DNA of 64,000 bases, from NCBI GenBank assembly GCA_030549495.1, contig JAUIRK010000239.1, positions 25,919 to 89,918 on the forward strand, read 5' to 3'. Position 1 is the stretch's first letter. The number at the start of each line of letters is the position of its first letter. The notes below the pieces were generated by a model. It saw only the letters and a list, made by a program, of their open reading frames with translations, was not told the DNA's origin and made no database searches. The translations under genes and the position numbers were made by a program. Shown here one piece after another: positions 21,701-30,789 of the stretch. Source of the stretch: Nectonema munidae (taxonomy: Eukaryota > Nematomorpha > Nectonematoida > Nectonematidae).

Positions 21701-24700
21701 TTTCGCACTAAACAAGGCATGGCTTGAATAATATGCAAAGCATCGTGTATAGAATATAAACTATAAATCTTTGAAAGAAATATTTGAAACCCTCTGTTGG
21801 ATGCTTTTTACTAAGTAGAACAAGACTTAAAATAAAATTGTAGCACGGAAAATATAAAGAAAGTGTTCTTATGAAGCATCACAATTTATCTACTTAATAT
21901 TAGATGATAAAAAGCTTAAACTATGACCTGCTTTCTGATTTTTATGATATGATGTATTCTATATTTTAGTCTATATTGGAGTTAAAGCTAGAAAAAGTTA
22001 GAAAGGAAAAATAAAGGCTTAATGATTATATAATATTTGTAAATTGATCCATTTTTCAGTCGCTTACAATTCAGAAGAGAAAGAGAAATGGCGAGAGTTA
22101 GCAAAACTTTCTCAAACAGCAGCATCGATCTTGATAATTGATTAATACGATTCAGGTACCAAAGCGTCACAAAGAGGAGTATCGGGAAAAAAAATGTTTT
22201 GGTCCAAAACCATATTTGCGTGAAGCCACCATTTTGATGAATTTCCTTGTAATAAAAACCGAAATTTTGTATTTAAATAGGAAAGAACTATCACATAATT
22301 TATTCTTGTGCGTTCGAATCCACGTTTCTGAAAAATATTGAACATCCTCTGTTAATACAACACTCAAAATGGATACCAATATTAGAAGTGAACATCTCTA
22401 TTCTTGTTCTTAAAAAAGCCCGCACATCCGCTCAATGTCATTAATAGTGCGATAAAGGGACCATTGAGGGATTCTACCATAGAAGGATATTATAATTAAA
22501 TTTGTGAAAATGTCTTTTAGTTTTTCTCAAATACTTACGACATAAAAGTTAGCGATGATCAATTTGTGATGACCAATCATAAAAACTTTTACTATGGAAG
22601 ATGTTAATTAAAATGGGAGGTTTCTACTTTCTTACAAATAAAAGAATCGATACTATGTGGAAACTTGTAAATTAAACATAAAATTAGTTTATATATTATC
22701 AGTTTTATTATTATTACATATGTAATCAGTAACACAAACATATCTACACATCAATACAGAAGCCTACTATTACTACACCTTGTTTTGATTTCAACAAGTG
22801 ATAGAGCGACACAACCAGCAGCTTTCATCAGCCTCTTGGAATTGAGTGAATTACGAAATGCTTCTTTTAATTCTTGATTATCATCCTTCAATAAATTTCT
22901 TTCTTTCTTTAAAAAAAACTTTCATCGTCTTTTCACAGCTTCAAACATCTCTTATAATTTTTAAAATGAAAACATTGTGCCCTTTCCAGCTATAATTTTT
23001 TTCCTTTACATATTTTTGAATTATGATAGATAATACACTTATTTAGGCATCATATACTTTTTTTGTTTGATCAACCATACAGGTTGGAGTATCGCATATG
23101 AATCGCTGATCGTGACACGAAGTAATGTACAATACTGTCTGCATTCCTTGCATCACAAACTTTCTTTATTTCCTATTATTTGTATGGCATTTTTTTGTGA
23201 TTTACTCTCTAATGATTCATTATCATTGTTAATAATGGCATGCTTTTTGTTTTGCTACTATGAACAGGTTTGCCATTTTGTGAAACTTTTGCTTGAAAGA
23301 ATTTTGTTAGTATATAACGATTTTATTAGGAGTATTTAACTTTTATGATTTCAAGCACAAGAGTCAAAAATAATTCAGCGTTGTAGTAGGAAGTAAATGT
23401 TTATGAGTTATGGAAATTTAAACAACATCTACTTGCAGACAGAGCGAGTTAAAATAATTTAAGGAGCAGACATAAAAATACAAAACTTTATTTACTTCAA
23501 TCAAGTCTTAGAGAGATCATTTTTTCTCTCTTGAGTTCAATACCTCGTAGTTTGTCTCACAGGTAAACAGAGGCATGGCCAGGGCGCAGCCAATAATTAT
23601 TATTGCTATACTTTATTTCACTAGTGTATGAAGAAAGTAGTGGGTACGACTGTTTTCAACTTTTGAAAATAAAGGTTTCTTACAAGCAGAGCTCGGGAGT
23701 TAGTGTCGGTGTCTAATAAACTTTACGAGCCGGAGTCAGATTTTTAAATGGCGCATTTTTGTAGGGATTAAGGAGTCGGAATCGAAGTAGGAGTCGAGTA
23801 TTTTCCCTACGACACCCCAGCCATCGTTACAAGTGTCTGAACTTTATAAAATTGAGCATCAGCTCGATTAAATAAGGGATCGCTACATCATTTGTATATG
23901 TCAAAAATTCCTTTATTATTATTATTATTATTATTACTGTAGAACAACTATTATGACAAACATGGCTAGCGAAATACTCTGACTATATGGAGTAAAATAA
24001 TTAGCAAAATTAACTTTAAAAACTTTTCAATTTTTATTAAAATTAATATTTCAATCTCGCAAAAATAAAAGGTAGATAAGAAGAGAAAAAGAAAATTTTC
24101 AATAAATAAAATTTTTGGGAATATCAAGGATCTTGATGATAAAAACCTTTTTTACTTTGATTTAAAGTGAAACTCTGTTTAGAAGGTACGCACGGCAAAA
24201 TAAATTTTAAATAAGGATTCTTGAAAAACAGAATAATCAGTCTTAATTAAGTCTATTTTCCAGGAATGCAAGAGTCTAGCCGGTATCTACAACTATCTTA
24301 CGGGAGATGTTCATTAGAGTGACAAATCAAAAGTGACATAATTTGTCACTCTTAAAATAGAGATTAAAAGTGATAGGTAGGTAAGTAAAACTTTGAATTT
24401 TTTTTATATTTTGTCACTCTTTTGATAATAACCCCTATCTTACACATCATTTACTCAATTTCTCGTTTGCAATTTTCTCAACCTTGTTCTTTTTCGCCTA
24501 ATTTCAAATGTTCTTTTATCTTTTGTAGAAAAAATATAAAAATAGGATTCGTGCACAGCACAAAATAATCAAAAAACTTAGTTATGGCAAATTTTCAGAT
24601 TTTCTACCGAAATGCAAAAGGCAAATAGATTTTGATTGAAGCAAAGAGGTATATAGTACTTACCACCAGCCATATATCTTTTATCTTGCCTATGTACTGA

Positions 24701-27700
24701 TTTACAGAGTCGAAAACAGGAATCCGCAAATTAACAAGGTAAAAGTCATAAAAAACATTTCCCAGCTCGAAGAATGGAAGAGTGGAGCAGTTGTAGTAGT
24801 AGCCTTCTATCTTCTAAAATGAAACGTTTTTTTAAGATGTGAAGAAGCGAGTAGGCAATGAAAGAATGACAAAAGATGGTGATGAAAAGGAGATGAAACC
24901 ATGATTACATTATTAAAGTTTATAATGCTTTGTATGGCATTTTTGGCAATGATATATTCAGTAATGCAAATACGTTATGCCACCAGTGAGCCTTGGTATG
25001 CTACGGCTGGATACGCTTGAAGCTAGGAGGATAAAATTGCTAATCATGCTAATTGATTGGTATAATCACGGTTTTTCAAGCATTGTCACAATACAGGGCA
25101 TTATCCTTCGCTATTTTTACTGGGCTGCTACCTTTATTAGAGTATATATATATATATCATATCTTTATCTTAGAAAAGAAAGAAAGGCCAAAAAGATATG
25201 ATTATACCTAGTATGCATTCAACAGAGAAGTAAAACTGGATTATTTCATAGCAATAAGCAATTTAGTCGTTATTAAATCAAATATATTATTATATATTCT
25301 CTTTAATAGTTTTTATGAGCATGCATAGTCATTTGATTCTTAGCTTTATAAAGTAAATGATTTGGGGTTCTAATCAGGAAATCCCCACAAAAGTAATATA
25401 GTCGTCAGATCTAAAAACGATCAATGGTCAATCTCAGCATGGCACCAATCAAATGAGGATATGAAAAGTTTCTACTTTATTTGAGCATCACCGTGACTCC
25501 CGTACACCAAGAAATAACAATCGTCTACTTTAAATATATAAACGCCCGTAGAAAAGGAAAGCCAACGATTCGTCTTCAAAGTAACGGTCCTCAAAGGCTT
25601 AAGCGTTTAAAAAAGGCATACACTAGAATCGTCAATTTCACAATTTAAAGCTCTATCTGCATTAGAAGTAGCCATTATCTTCCAATCATTTGGCAAATGC
25701 GCCTTATTTCGGTAGGCAAGTTTAGCTTCGATTCTTATTGTCTTGGATTCTAAAAAATATGCAATTTAAAAATATGTACTTACAAATCTGAAGACACTTA
25801 CTTAAGGGAATGTTTGGATGGTATTCAATATCAATCATTAGAATTGACAACATTGAATTGAACCAGCGCGACATATCAAGCTCATATGAATTTTTTGGGA
25901 GTGGAATCTTTTATTAGAAAAAAATAAAAAAATAAATGGAGAAAAAAATATACATATATAACACATATTATAACTTATAGAATTAATGAGTGAGGACCGA
26001 GGAGTCCTGTCAAAAACAAAAATTATTACAACAGTTTTTGAAAAAATAGTAATACTTATATCATCTCTGATCAGTACTATTAAGCGGATACTTAAAAATT
26101 AAGAAATCGTATAACGTTAATAAAAAAGGAAATTATAAAACCGATCCTTTCAGGCCGCAATTTTTTAAAACAAATGAATACTTTTCTCAATAAATTTTAC
26201 GACTTAAAGCCGACGATTTTCTCTTATGAGGCGCAAGTGTTCCATCCGGTATGAAAGCTTTAATATCCAATAACTTATTCTCATGCTTACTCCAAATAAA
26301 ATCTTTCTCATCCGCATCACTGAAATGACGAAAAAAGAGCAATGCAAAGAGGGAAAACAAAATTTTAAAGTGATATTGAGTACAAATTGCAACATATGCA
26401 TTAGCGTATATGTATCGGGAGCTTGTCAAAGCTCTGGGGCATCAAAACACGTTGAAGAAATTTGTCAAGATGCAAATGTACAATTTTTCATCTGCAAAAT
26501 ACTGTCTAGTCCTTCCCAATATTGAAAACAGATAAAATTACAATTCTAAGCGTGAACAAAAAAAATTGTAACGCCTGCCTCCATTCCAGCAAATAGTAGG
26601 AAAGTGAAATTGAAAAGTTTCCACTTTCATAAGGTAACATAAATTGAAGCAGACTCTTTACAATTTTATTTATCGTTTTTATGAACTTCAAGTTATATTG
26701 CATCCTTATTTTTATGCCCAAGTTTCTTTTATCAAATAAATAACACCACATAACAATGAAAAAAGAACGAAAAGTTAAAGAGTTAAATTAATGCACATTA
26801 CGAATATGCTATTTGTTTTTTTCAGCGATCTTCTGACATTTAGTATTTTACCTTTAATCAAACGAGTCCATTATTTTTTTGCTAGATAAATGCACTTATG
26901 TGGTACCTGATTATAATCTTTTATAATTTATTACAAATACTTCTCCCGAGATATTTAGTTTTTCTTGTTATTTTTTAGACTTTAAAGTGTTTTTAAGGAA
27001 TTAAAAGTCCTAGGCCGAAGAGAATGTAAAAATTTGCCGAAAAGTTTCTGTTATATATGTCGTTTAGTTACATTAAAGCAGTACAAAAGACAGTTGAAAC
27101 GACTAGGACTCTCCACATATGTTATGTTAAGTGTACACGTTATCTTTCAGCATGGGTAAAAGTAAAGGTCGAGGTCTTATGTTTGAAGTACCAATCAAAA
27201 GGAAAGAGACAAAGGATCATTTGCCAGATTGTTTTTGCTTAACAGATATTAATGCTAAGTTTCTTTATTCTTTCTCTTTGTCATAAAAAAATTGTGCTTT
27301 GCAGGTCGCAACAAGCAAAAATCTATTGTCTACCCAGATATTCATTCTGCTATTCTCCATGCTAAACATTCTAATGATATTCCTGTACCACTGCCGCCTT
27401 CTGAACAACAAAATGATGACACAAACAACTCAGATGAACGAGAATCTTAAGATACACAATATATTGCATAATTTGAATCTGACAGGAAACCACATTTCAT
27501 AACTCAATGCAATGACATAGTTCGCGATTTGACTCTTCACATTTGCAACAACGGAATATGTTGAATGAAAGTATTTAAAAAGCGCTCTGTCAATCTAGGA
27601 AACATTTTTACTCTGAAAAATAATTTGTCCTATTTTAATGATTACAAAAAGGTCTGTTTAATGCTCTTTATGAACTATTATGAACATAATCAATGGAGGT

Positions 27701-29972
27701 TATTCGTAGATGCATCCTTGTATAGCATAAAACCTGTTTTTTGCATATTGAAAATAAAATACCTTCAGTTCGAGTTGCGCTCACTCAATCATTTTACGGG
27801 AAACGTGTGAAAACCTCGTTTTTTCTAGAATCTAGACAGTATAAATCATAATGCGCATGAATGGTTGATTTGCATTCATTTAAATATACTCCTTAGTGTG
27901 CAGCAAACAGCATACACAAAGTGCATGTGCTTTCTTTGCAAATGGGACAGAAGAGCTAAATCAAAACAATATGTTCTATAAAAATGGCAGGCTTGGGAAA
28001 TTATGACGATTGCAAGTCATAATGAATTCATGAAACATTAGTTAAAAAAGAAAAAATATTTTTTCCAGCACTACATATAAAGCTTGGTATAACGAAACAA
28101 TTTTCAAAAGCACTGCAACAATAAGCCATGTTTTCAATACATCTAATTGTTTTTAATGAAAATATGTTATGTTAAAAAAGGCATATTTTTAGGTAACAAT
28201 TTTGTTAACTTATAGCTAAGGAAAATTTTGAAACAACAATGAATGAAACTGAACTAGCAGATTAGCGGGCGGAGGACCTCTGGGAAAGCAACAAGATACT
28301 CGGCTAAAGCTCATAGTAGAAAACTCCTTAAAAGTTTCCAGAATTTACGATGCAACATGTCATTGAAAGTAGACTTTCTTCATTCTCAACTTGCCAAGAC
28401 ATAGCGTCAATGGAAGAAAGATATAAAAGAAAATGTAGCTTTGTAGCTTTTGTGGGAACACTAAGCGGGACAAATCTGAAATTTATAAATGAAAAACAAA
28501 GTAGCGAAATCAAGGCGATATTCGTGTCATTTAATACACGCCTAACTGTCAGTGTTACACATCTAACTTTAACACTATCATATCTGTTTATACATAGCCA
28601 CGAATCATTTGTCGTACACTAAGCTATATCTACTTATACATAGCCATAAACAAATTGTAAAAGTTGTACACTAAGCCACACAAACTACTAAATAAGCTCG
28701 TATATTTGAACCTTCTTTGTGAAATAAAATTCTTAGTTATTATAACAATTTACTTTCAACCAATCAATTCATGGATATATTTTTGTGTCCTCAAAGACTT
28801 GATATAGATCCAAATTCTGCTAATGCTGATACTGTAGTGATGTAACGATCCCAATTTTTTGAATAAATAAGGAGTGATGAGTATGCAAGATCTTAAACAG
28901 GCAGGCAGAAATTGAAAAAAGATACTAAACGCTTCAGAAGAATGCAGTGTATGGTTGTTTTTACTTACGTATGTTCGTCTCCAGTTGCATCTGAGTAATT
29001 AGGTATGAATATAAACTAACAGGTACAGTCATCCCTCGTTATTCAACACATTGAAAAATTCTTATTTTATATATTTTCATATTTATGATAACTAAAAAAG
29101 TTTTGATATTCATCATGTCATTATCAAAATTTATTTTTGTATATAGTGTGGTAAGTTACTATCAAAAAACAATGCTTCTTTAACTTATCTACTTACAATT
29201 CTTTCAAACTACCTTTATTTTCATGAAAAAACAGGATATGCATTGCATTTCTCTCATCAAATATCAGCACATAGTATCGTACTCAGTTTTTTATGATTTT
29301 GTTTTATATAAGCTTACCATTACTTGTCGCAAAATAGACTGCATTCACGATGTTGTAAAACAAACACGGATGTAGAGTTGGATGATGTAAATATTTATGA
29401 ATAAATATGATGCTTCCAAATCAAATCTAATTTTATTGTTCATTATTCTTATATCCACTTCTATAAAAAATGCTGTAGAAAAATACATCTAAAGAAAAAA
29501 AGACGTTACAAAATAACTCATTTTTTTCTAGCACACGCAACAAACGCGTTGTTCACTCAGTATCGAAAAAAATGAACAAAAAAAACCTGAAAGGCAAATA
29601 CAACCATATTGGGGTTACTAATATCAGTATCTTCAAGATCAATTTGTTCACAATTAGAATTCTGATAGGGACGAAGAAATATCATATCTGAAGAATTAAA
29701 TGAATATTGACGATCAGCACATGTTACAGCAAGGATCTGTTCTGCAGAATTAGGAGCTGGAGCTAAAATTATTCAAAACAATGTAAGATAATGCTTAGTT
29801 GTTTAAACTTAAAATAGTTTTTAAATTCCACAAAAATATAAAACATAAGTCGTAATAACATACCTTTCAAACCGCCGACAAGAAACATTATAATCTGACA
29901 TAAAAACATTAAAATACAGAGAAAAAGTAGCTTTTTACCACTAAGTCGTTCTAAAACAGTTCCGTATGACAT
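18516..29972 (-). CDS. wls: Wntless, Wnt ligand cargo receptor (ten exons, C-terminal tail missing)
   Basis: Wntless is a multipass membrane protein that binds lipid-modified Wnt and carries it from the ER/Golgi to the cell surface, and is then recycled. Ten exons on the minus strand give about 503 residues in a consistent phase: 29972-29864, 29762-29587, 25907-25802, 25749-25622, 24813-24664, 22245-22068, 21333-21206, 21151-21054, 20993-20786, 18744-18516. Landmarks are the N-terminal membrane anchor (LERLSGKK then a hydrophobic run), the luminal domain (IPLPKN...MSRWF), NGGFTQIW, DIRQGIFYSVLLCFWIVF, EHERN, DVCERGIEL, DPFFSIWSTDAG, HWKWSD, TSAFFTGMYAMWN and FYAPSHK. Known Wntless proteins are about 540-560 residues, so only the cytoplasmic tail is unaccounted for. 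No disabling changes were seen. Start chosen: Met 29972, just before the conserved LSGKK. Confidence 0.93.
18745..20785 (-). other. wls intron 9
   Basis: A 2.0-kb AT-rich intron. It holds the partial exon-6 copy at 20121-20180. Short open frames on both strands (for example 19356-19541) show no known motifs. Confidence 0.7.
20121..20180 (-). pseudogene. Decayed partial copy of wls exon 6 within wls intron 9
   Basis: About 57 bases match the middle of exon 6 (22168-22225). Shared runs are acaaagaggagtat and atgttttggtccaaaac, separated by a few changes and length differences. On the minus strand the copy would encode FWTKTF, but an in-frame stop precedes it and there are no usable splice sites. 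It keeps the orientation of the gene. A local segmental duplication is the simplest source. Confidence 0.7.
20786..20993 (-). CDS. wls: wls exon 9 (DPFFSIW...membrane segment)
   Basis: 208 bases: GIELKDPFFSIWSTDAGS, a membrane segment (IALFFVYIAGISGCVYLIF), VLRNINRKKASFPKMSSIRR and MKYQ. The donor CAG|gtttat ends in phase 0. It corresponds to the NPFYSIW...FRNISGKxxSLPxMSxxRRLHYE block. Confidence 0.93.
21054..21151 (-). CDS. wls: wls exon 8 (DEHERN...DVCER)
   Basis: 98 bases: DEHERNSLSAYSKHLGPV, then AVGCICMFIFDVCER. It matches DQHERN...KxxGPIAVGSxCLFIFDMCER. Introns 7 and 8 on either side are only 54 and 60 bp. The split Arg codon joins exon 9. Confidence 0.93.
21206..21333 (-). CDS. wls: wls exon 7 (DIRQG membrane block)
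   Basis: 128 bases: PVDWFTLFLNMPYMLFYS, DIRQGIFYSVLLCFWIVF and VGEHLM. This is the most conserved block of Wntless. The acceptor ggtatttag at 21334 keeps phase with exon 6 and gives SLLN-F-PVDWF; the nearby alternative acceptor at 21354 would not. The donor is ATG|gtatat. Confidence 0.94.
21334..22067 (-). other. wls intron 6
   Basis: 734 bp, AT-rich, no repeat or gene recognised. The open frame 21547-21738 (-) has no known motif. Confidence 0.6.
22068..22245 (-). CDS. wls: wls exon 6 (NGGF loop and two membrane segments)
   Basis: 178 bases: EIHQNGGFTQIWFWTKTFFF, PILLFVTLWYLNRI, then SMLLFEKVLLTLAISLSLLN. The donor is T|gtaagc. The match to Wntless (HQNGGFTKVW, VWYWRRI, PxLLEK) is clear. 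The 60-bp stretch at 20121-20180 is a decayed copy of its middle part. Confidence 0.92.
23690..23830 (+). repeat. GAGTCG-rich degenerate repeat
   Basis: Contains several variants of a 9-10 base unit: gagttagtgtcgg, gccggagtcag, aggagtcgga, atcgaagtaggagtcgag. It is GC-richer than the intron around it. This looks like an old interspersed element with an internal GGAGTC repeat; the class is unknown. Confidence 0.5.
23911..23936 (+). repeat. ATT microsatellite
   Basis: About eight ATT units within wls intron 5. It has the same motif as the right part of the large array at 48596-56632, but is short and clean. Confidence 0.8.
24664..24813 (-). CDS. wls: wls exon 5 (FELGN...LVNLRIPV luminal segment)
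   Basis: 150 bases, 50 codons in phase 0: EGYYYNCSTLPFFELGNVFY followed by FYLVNLRIPVF and IKDIWLV. This matches the CxxxPxxELGSxxxxxYLLNIRLPV block. The donor GTG|gtaagt is a perfect consensus. Confidence 0.92.
24814..25621 (-). other. wls intron 4
   Basis: 808 bp with no gene or repeat recognised beyond a short TA run near 25145-25158. Confidence 0.5.
25622..25749 (-). CDS. wls: wls exon 4 (KLAYRN luminal segment)
   Basis: 128 bases: SKTIRIEAKLAYRN (family form VSLAYRD), then a variable segment and RALNCEIDDSS. The acceptor is ttttttag and the donor is AGT|gtatgc. Intron 3 is only 52 bp. The donor is inferred from phase with exon 5, so the last one or two residues are less certain. Confidence 0.85.
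25802..25907 (-). CDS. wls: wls exon 3 (IPLP luminal segment)
   Basis: 106 bases: IPLPKNSYELDMSRWFNSML and onward to DIEYHPNIPL. The donor aa|gtaagtg at 25801 is required, because the alternative gtaagt 12 bases further on would create a stop across the splice. The phase fits exon 4. Intron 2, upstream, is the largest (3.7 kb) and full of repeats. Confidence 0.9.
26187..26319 (-). CDS. Candidate terminal exon nested in wls intron 2
   Basis: A strong acceptor (tttcgtcatttcag) precedes an open stretch to a stop at 26187: DADEKDFIWSKHENKLLDI, then KAFIPDGTLAPHKRKSSAL and SRKIY. The hydrophilic, charged composition looks like real coding sequence and unlike the surrounding intron. I do not recognise the protein. 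It is on the same strand as wls but matches no part of Wntless. It may be the last exon of a nested gene, an alternative wls terminal exon, or a gene fragment. Upstream exons were not found. Confidence 0.4.
26320..27150. other. wls intron 2, part without recognised gene
   Basis: AT-rich. Minus-strand open stretches at 26400-26530 are hydrophobic and unrecognised. Nothing further is supported. Confidence 0.4.
27152..28520 (+). pseudogene. Relic of an unclassified multi-copy invertebrate gene family in wls intron 2
   Basis: Plus-strand pieces occur in the order of a protein family that I recall as highly repeated in invertebrates: FEVPIKRKETKDHLPDCFFC, then KQKSIVYPDIHSAI with SNDIPVPLPPSE, IVRDLTL, NQWRLFVDASL, CMCFLCKWDRRAKSKQYV, LHIKLGITKQFSKAL, CNMSLKVDFLHSQL and DIASMEERYK. 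The family has no accepted function that I can name; a mobile origin is likely from copy number. The copy is antisense to wls, spread over 1.4 kb with several breaks, and old. Order of blocks is seen; family recall is from memory. Confidence 0.6.
28521..29586. other. wls intron 2, left of exon 2: no recognised gene
   Basis: AT-rich. A catagcc-containing motif with a nearby cgtacactaagc or gtacactaagcc occurs twice (28594-28624 and 28640-28676), a minor direct repeat. No coding feature. Confidence 0.4.
29587..29762 (-). CDS. wls: wls exon 2 (luminal domain start)
   Basis: 176 bases with acceptor ttttag and donor CAG|gttttt. The split codon gives Ala, then PAPNSAEQILAVTCADRQ and later MVVFAFQ. 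This is the family's APxP...CxD luminal start and the VFxFQ that joins IPLP in the next exon. Phase agrees on both sides. Confidence 0.9.
29864..29972 (-). CDS. wls: wls exon 1 (start and first membrane segment)
   Basis: 109 coding bases: MSYGTVLERLSGKK, then a hydrophobic segment ending FLVGGLK. The donor reads G|gtatgt. It matches the short cytosolic N-terminus and signal anchor of Wntless. Intron 1 is only 101 bp. A 5' UTR and promoter were not resolved. Confidence 0.9.
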
Positions 29973-30789
29973 TTCCCAAGAATTATAACCCGGGAAAAGT
30001 ATGAAATATTAAAAAAATAATTAGGAAAAAATATTTTAAATTAAGACAAAAAATTTGAATAGATTATAAATCAAAAAATAAAACAATAAATAAAAATATT
30101 TTTATGATGTTATTGTTTTACCTTGTAAAGATATTTAGAGTATTGTCTTTATCTAAAGTTTAAAACTTTTCAGTTATTAAAAAATTATTTACCTATTTTA
30201 TCAAATTTAGAGGGGAGAGGGAGGGAGGAGCAAAAAGTTGAAAAAAGGTAATGATATTCCATAAATTTTAGATGAGGAAGGGAGTTAACTGGCAAGCTGT
30301 ACTTTTAAGGGAATTTATTATATCAGAAATCATGGGAATAGAAGGATTATTCAGTTCTGTATAGAGAGAGAGAGAGAGAATTTTATTATAAAAAAAGAGA
30401 TCGTAATAAAGTGGAGCAAACAATGTGTATATATGTTAATATTCATATATATATTCCCATGAAGAATTATATAATCTTTTTCGAGATTATCATTATAGGA
30501 AAAATCAAAAGCTAAATATGGCCGTGAATTAGATCTTTCATTTATCTATATAGTTATAGCATAAGTTACATAATGCCACTTTATTCCTTGTGATTTATGC
30601 TTAACTATAGAATCTCTATTTATAAATAACTTTTCAGTGTAGGTATCAGTGCTCTTGTAAGAATAACCTGAAGAAAACATGCCCAACCCATCTTGCTACT
30701 TAAATTTAAAATCTTTAAACTTCAGAAAAACATATTTTATCCAATTTTCTTAATAAAATTTCGCACTAATATTAGGAATAAAGTTAGTA
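29973..30789. other. Upstream flank of wls
   Basis: AT-rich, with a short GA microsatellite (about 30364-30380). The wls promoter and 5' UTR should lie here, but no TATA or initiator can be assigned with confidence. Confidence 0.4.

Larger units (their letters stand above)
22246..24663 (-). other. wls intron 5
   Basis: 2.4 kb. It contains a GAGTCG-rich repeat (23690-23830) and a short ATT microsatellite (23911-23936). The open frame at 23067-23339 (+) is hydrophobic but unrecognised. No other element was identified. Confidence 0.6.

Noticed and set aside
22138-22379. Independent genes at 22138-22345 on both strands
   Set aside because: They overlap wls exon 6 and are explained by it.
24977-25201. 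Open frame 24977-25201 as an additional gene
   Set aside because: It has no motif and ends in a TA microsatellite and Lys/Arg run typical of chance reading in an intron.
30364-30381. GA run as a GAGA-factor promoter element of wls
   Set aside because: It lies about 400 bp upstream of the start codon, but a single short GA microsatellite in repeat-rich DNA is not enough to call a promoter.
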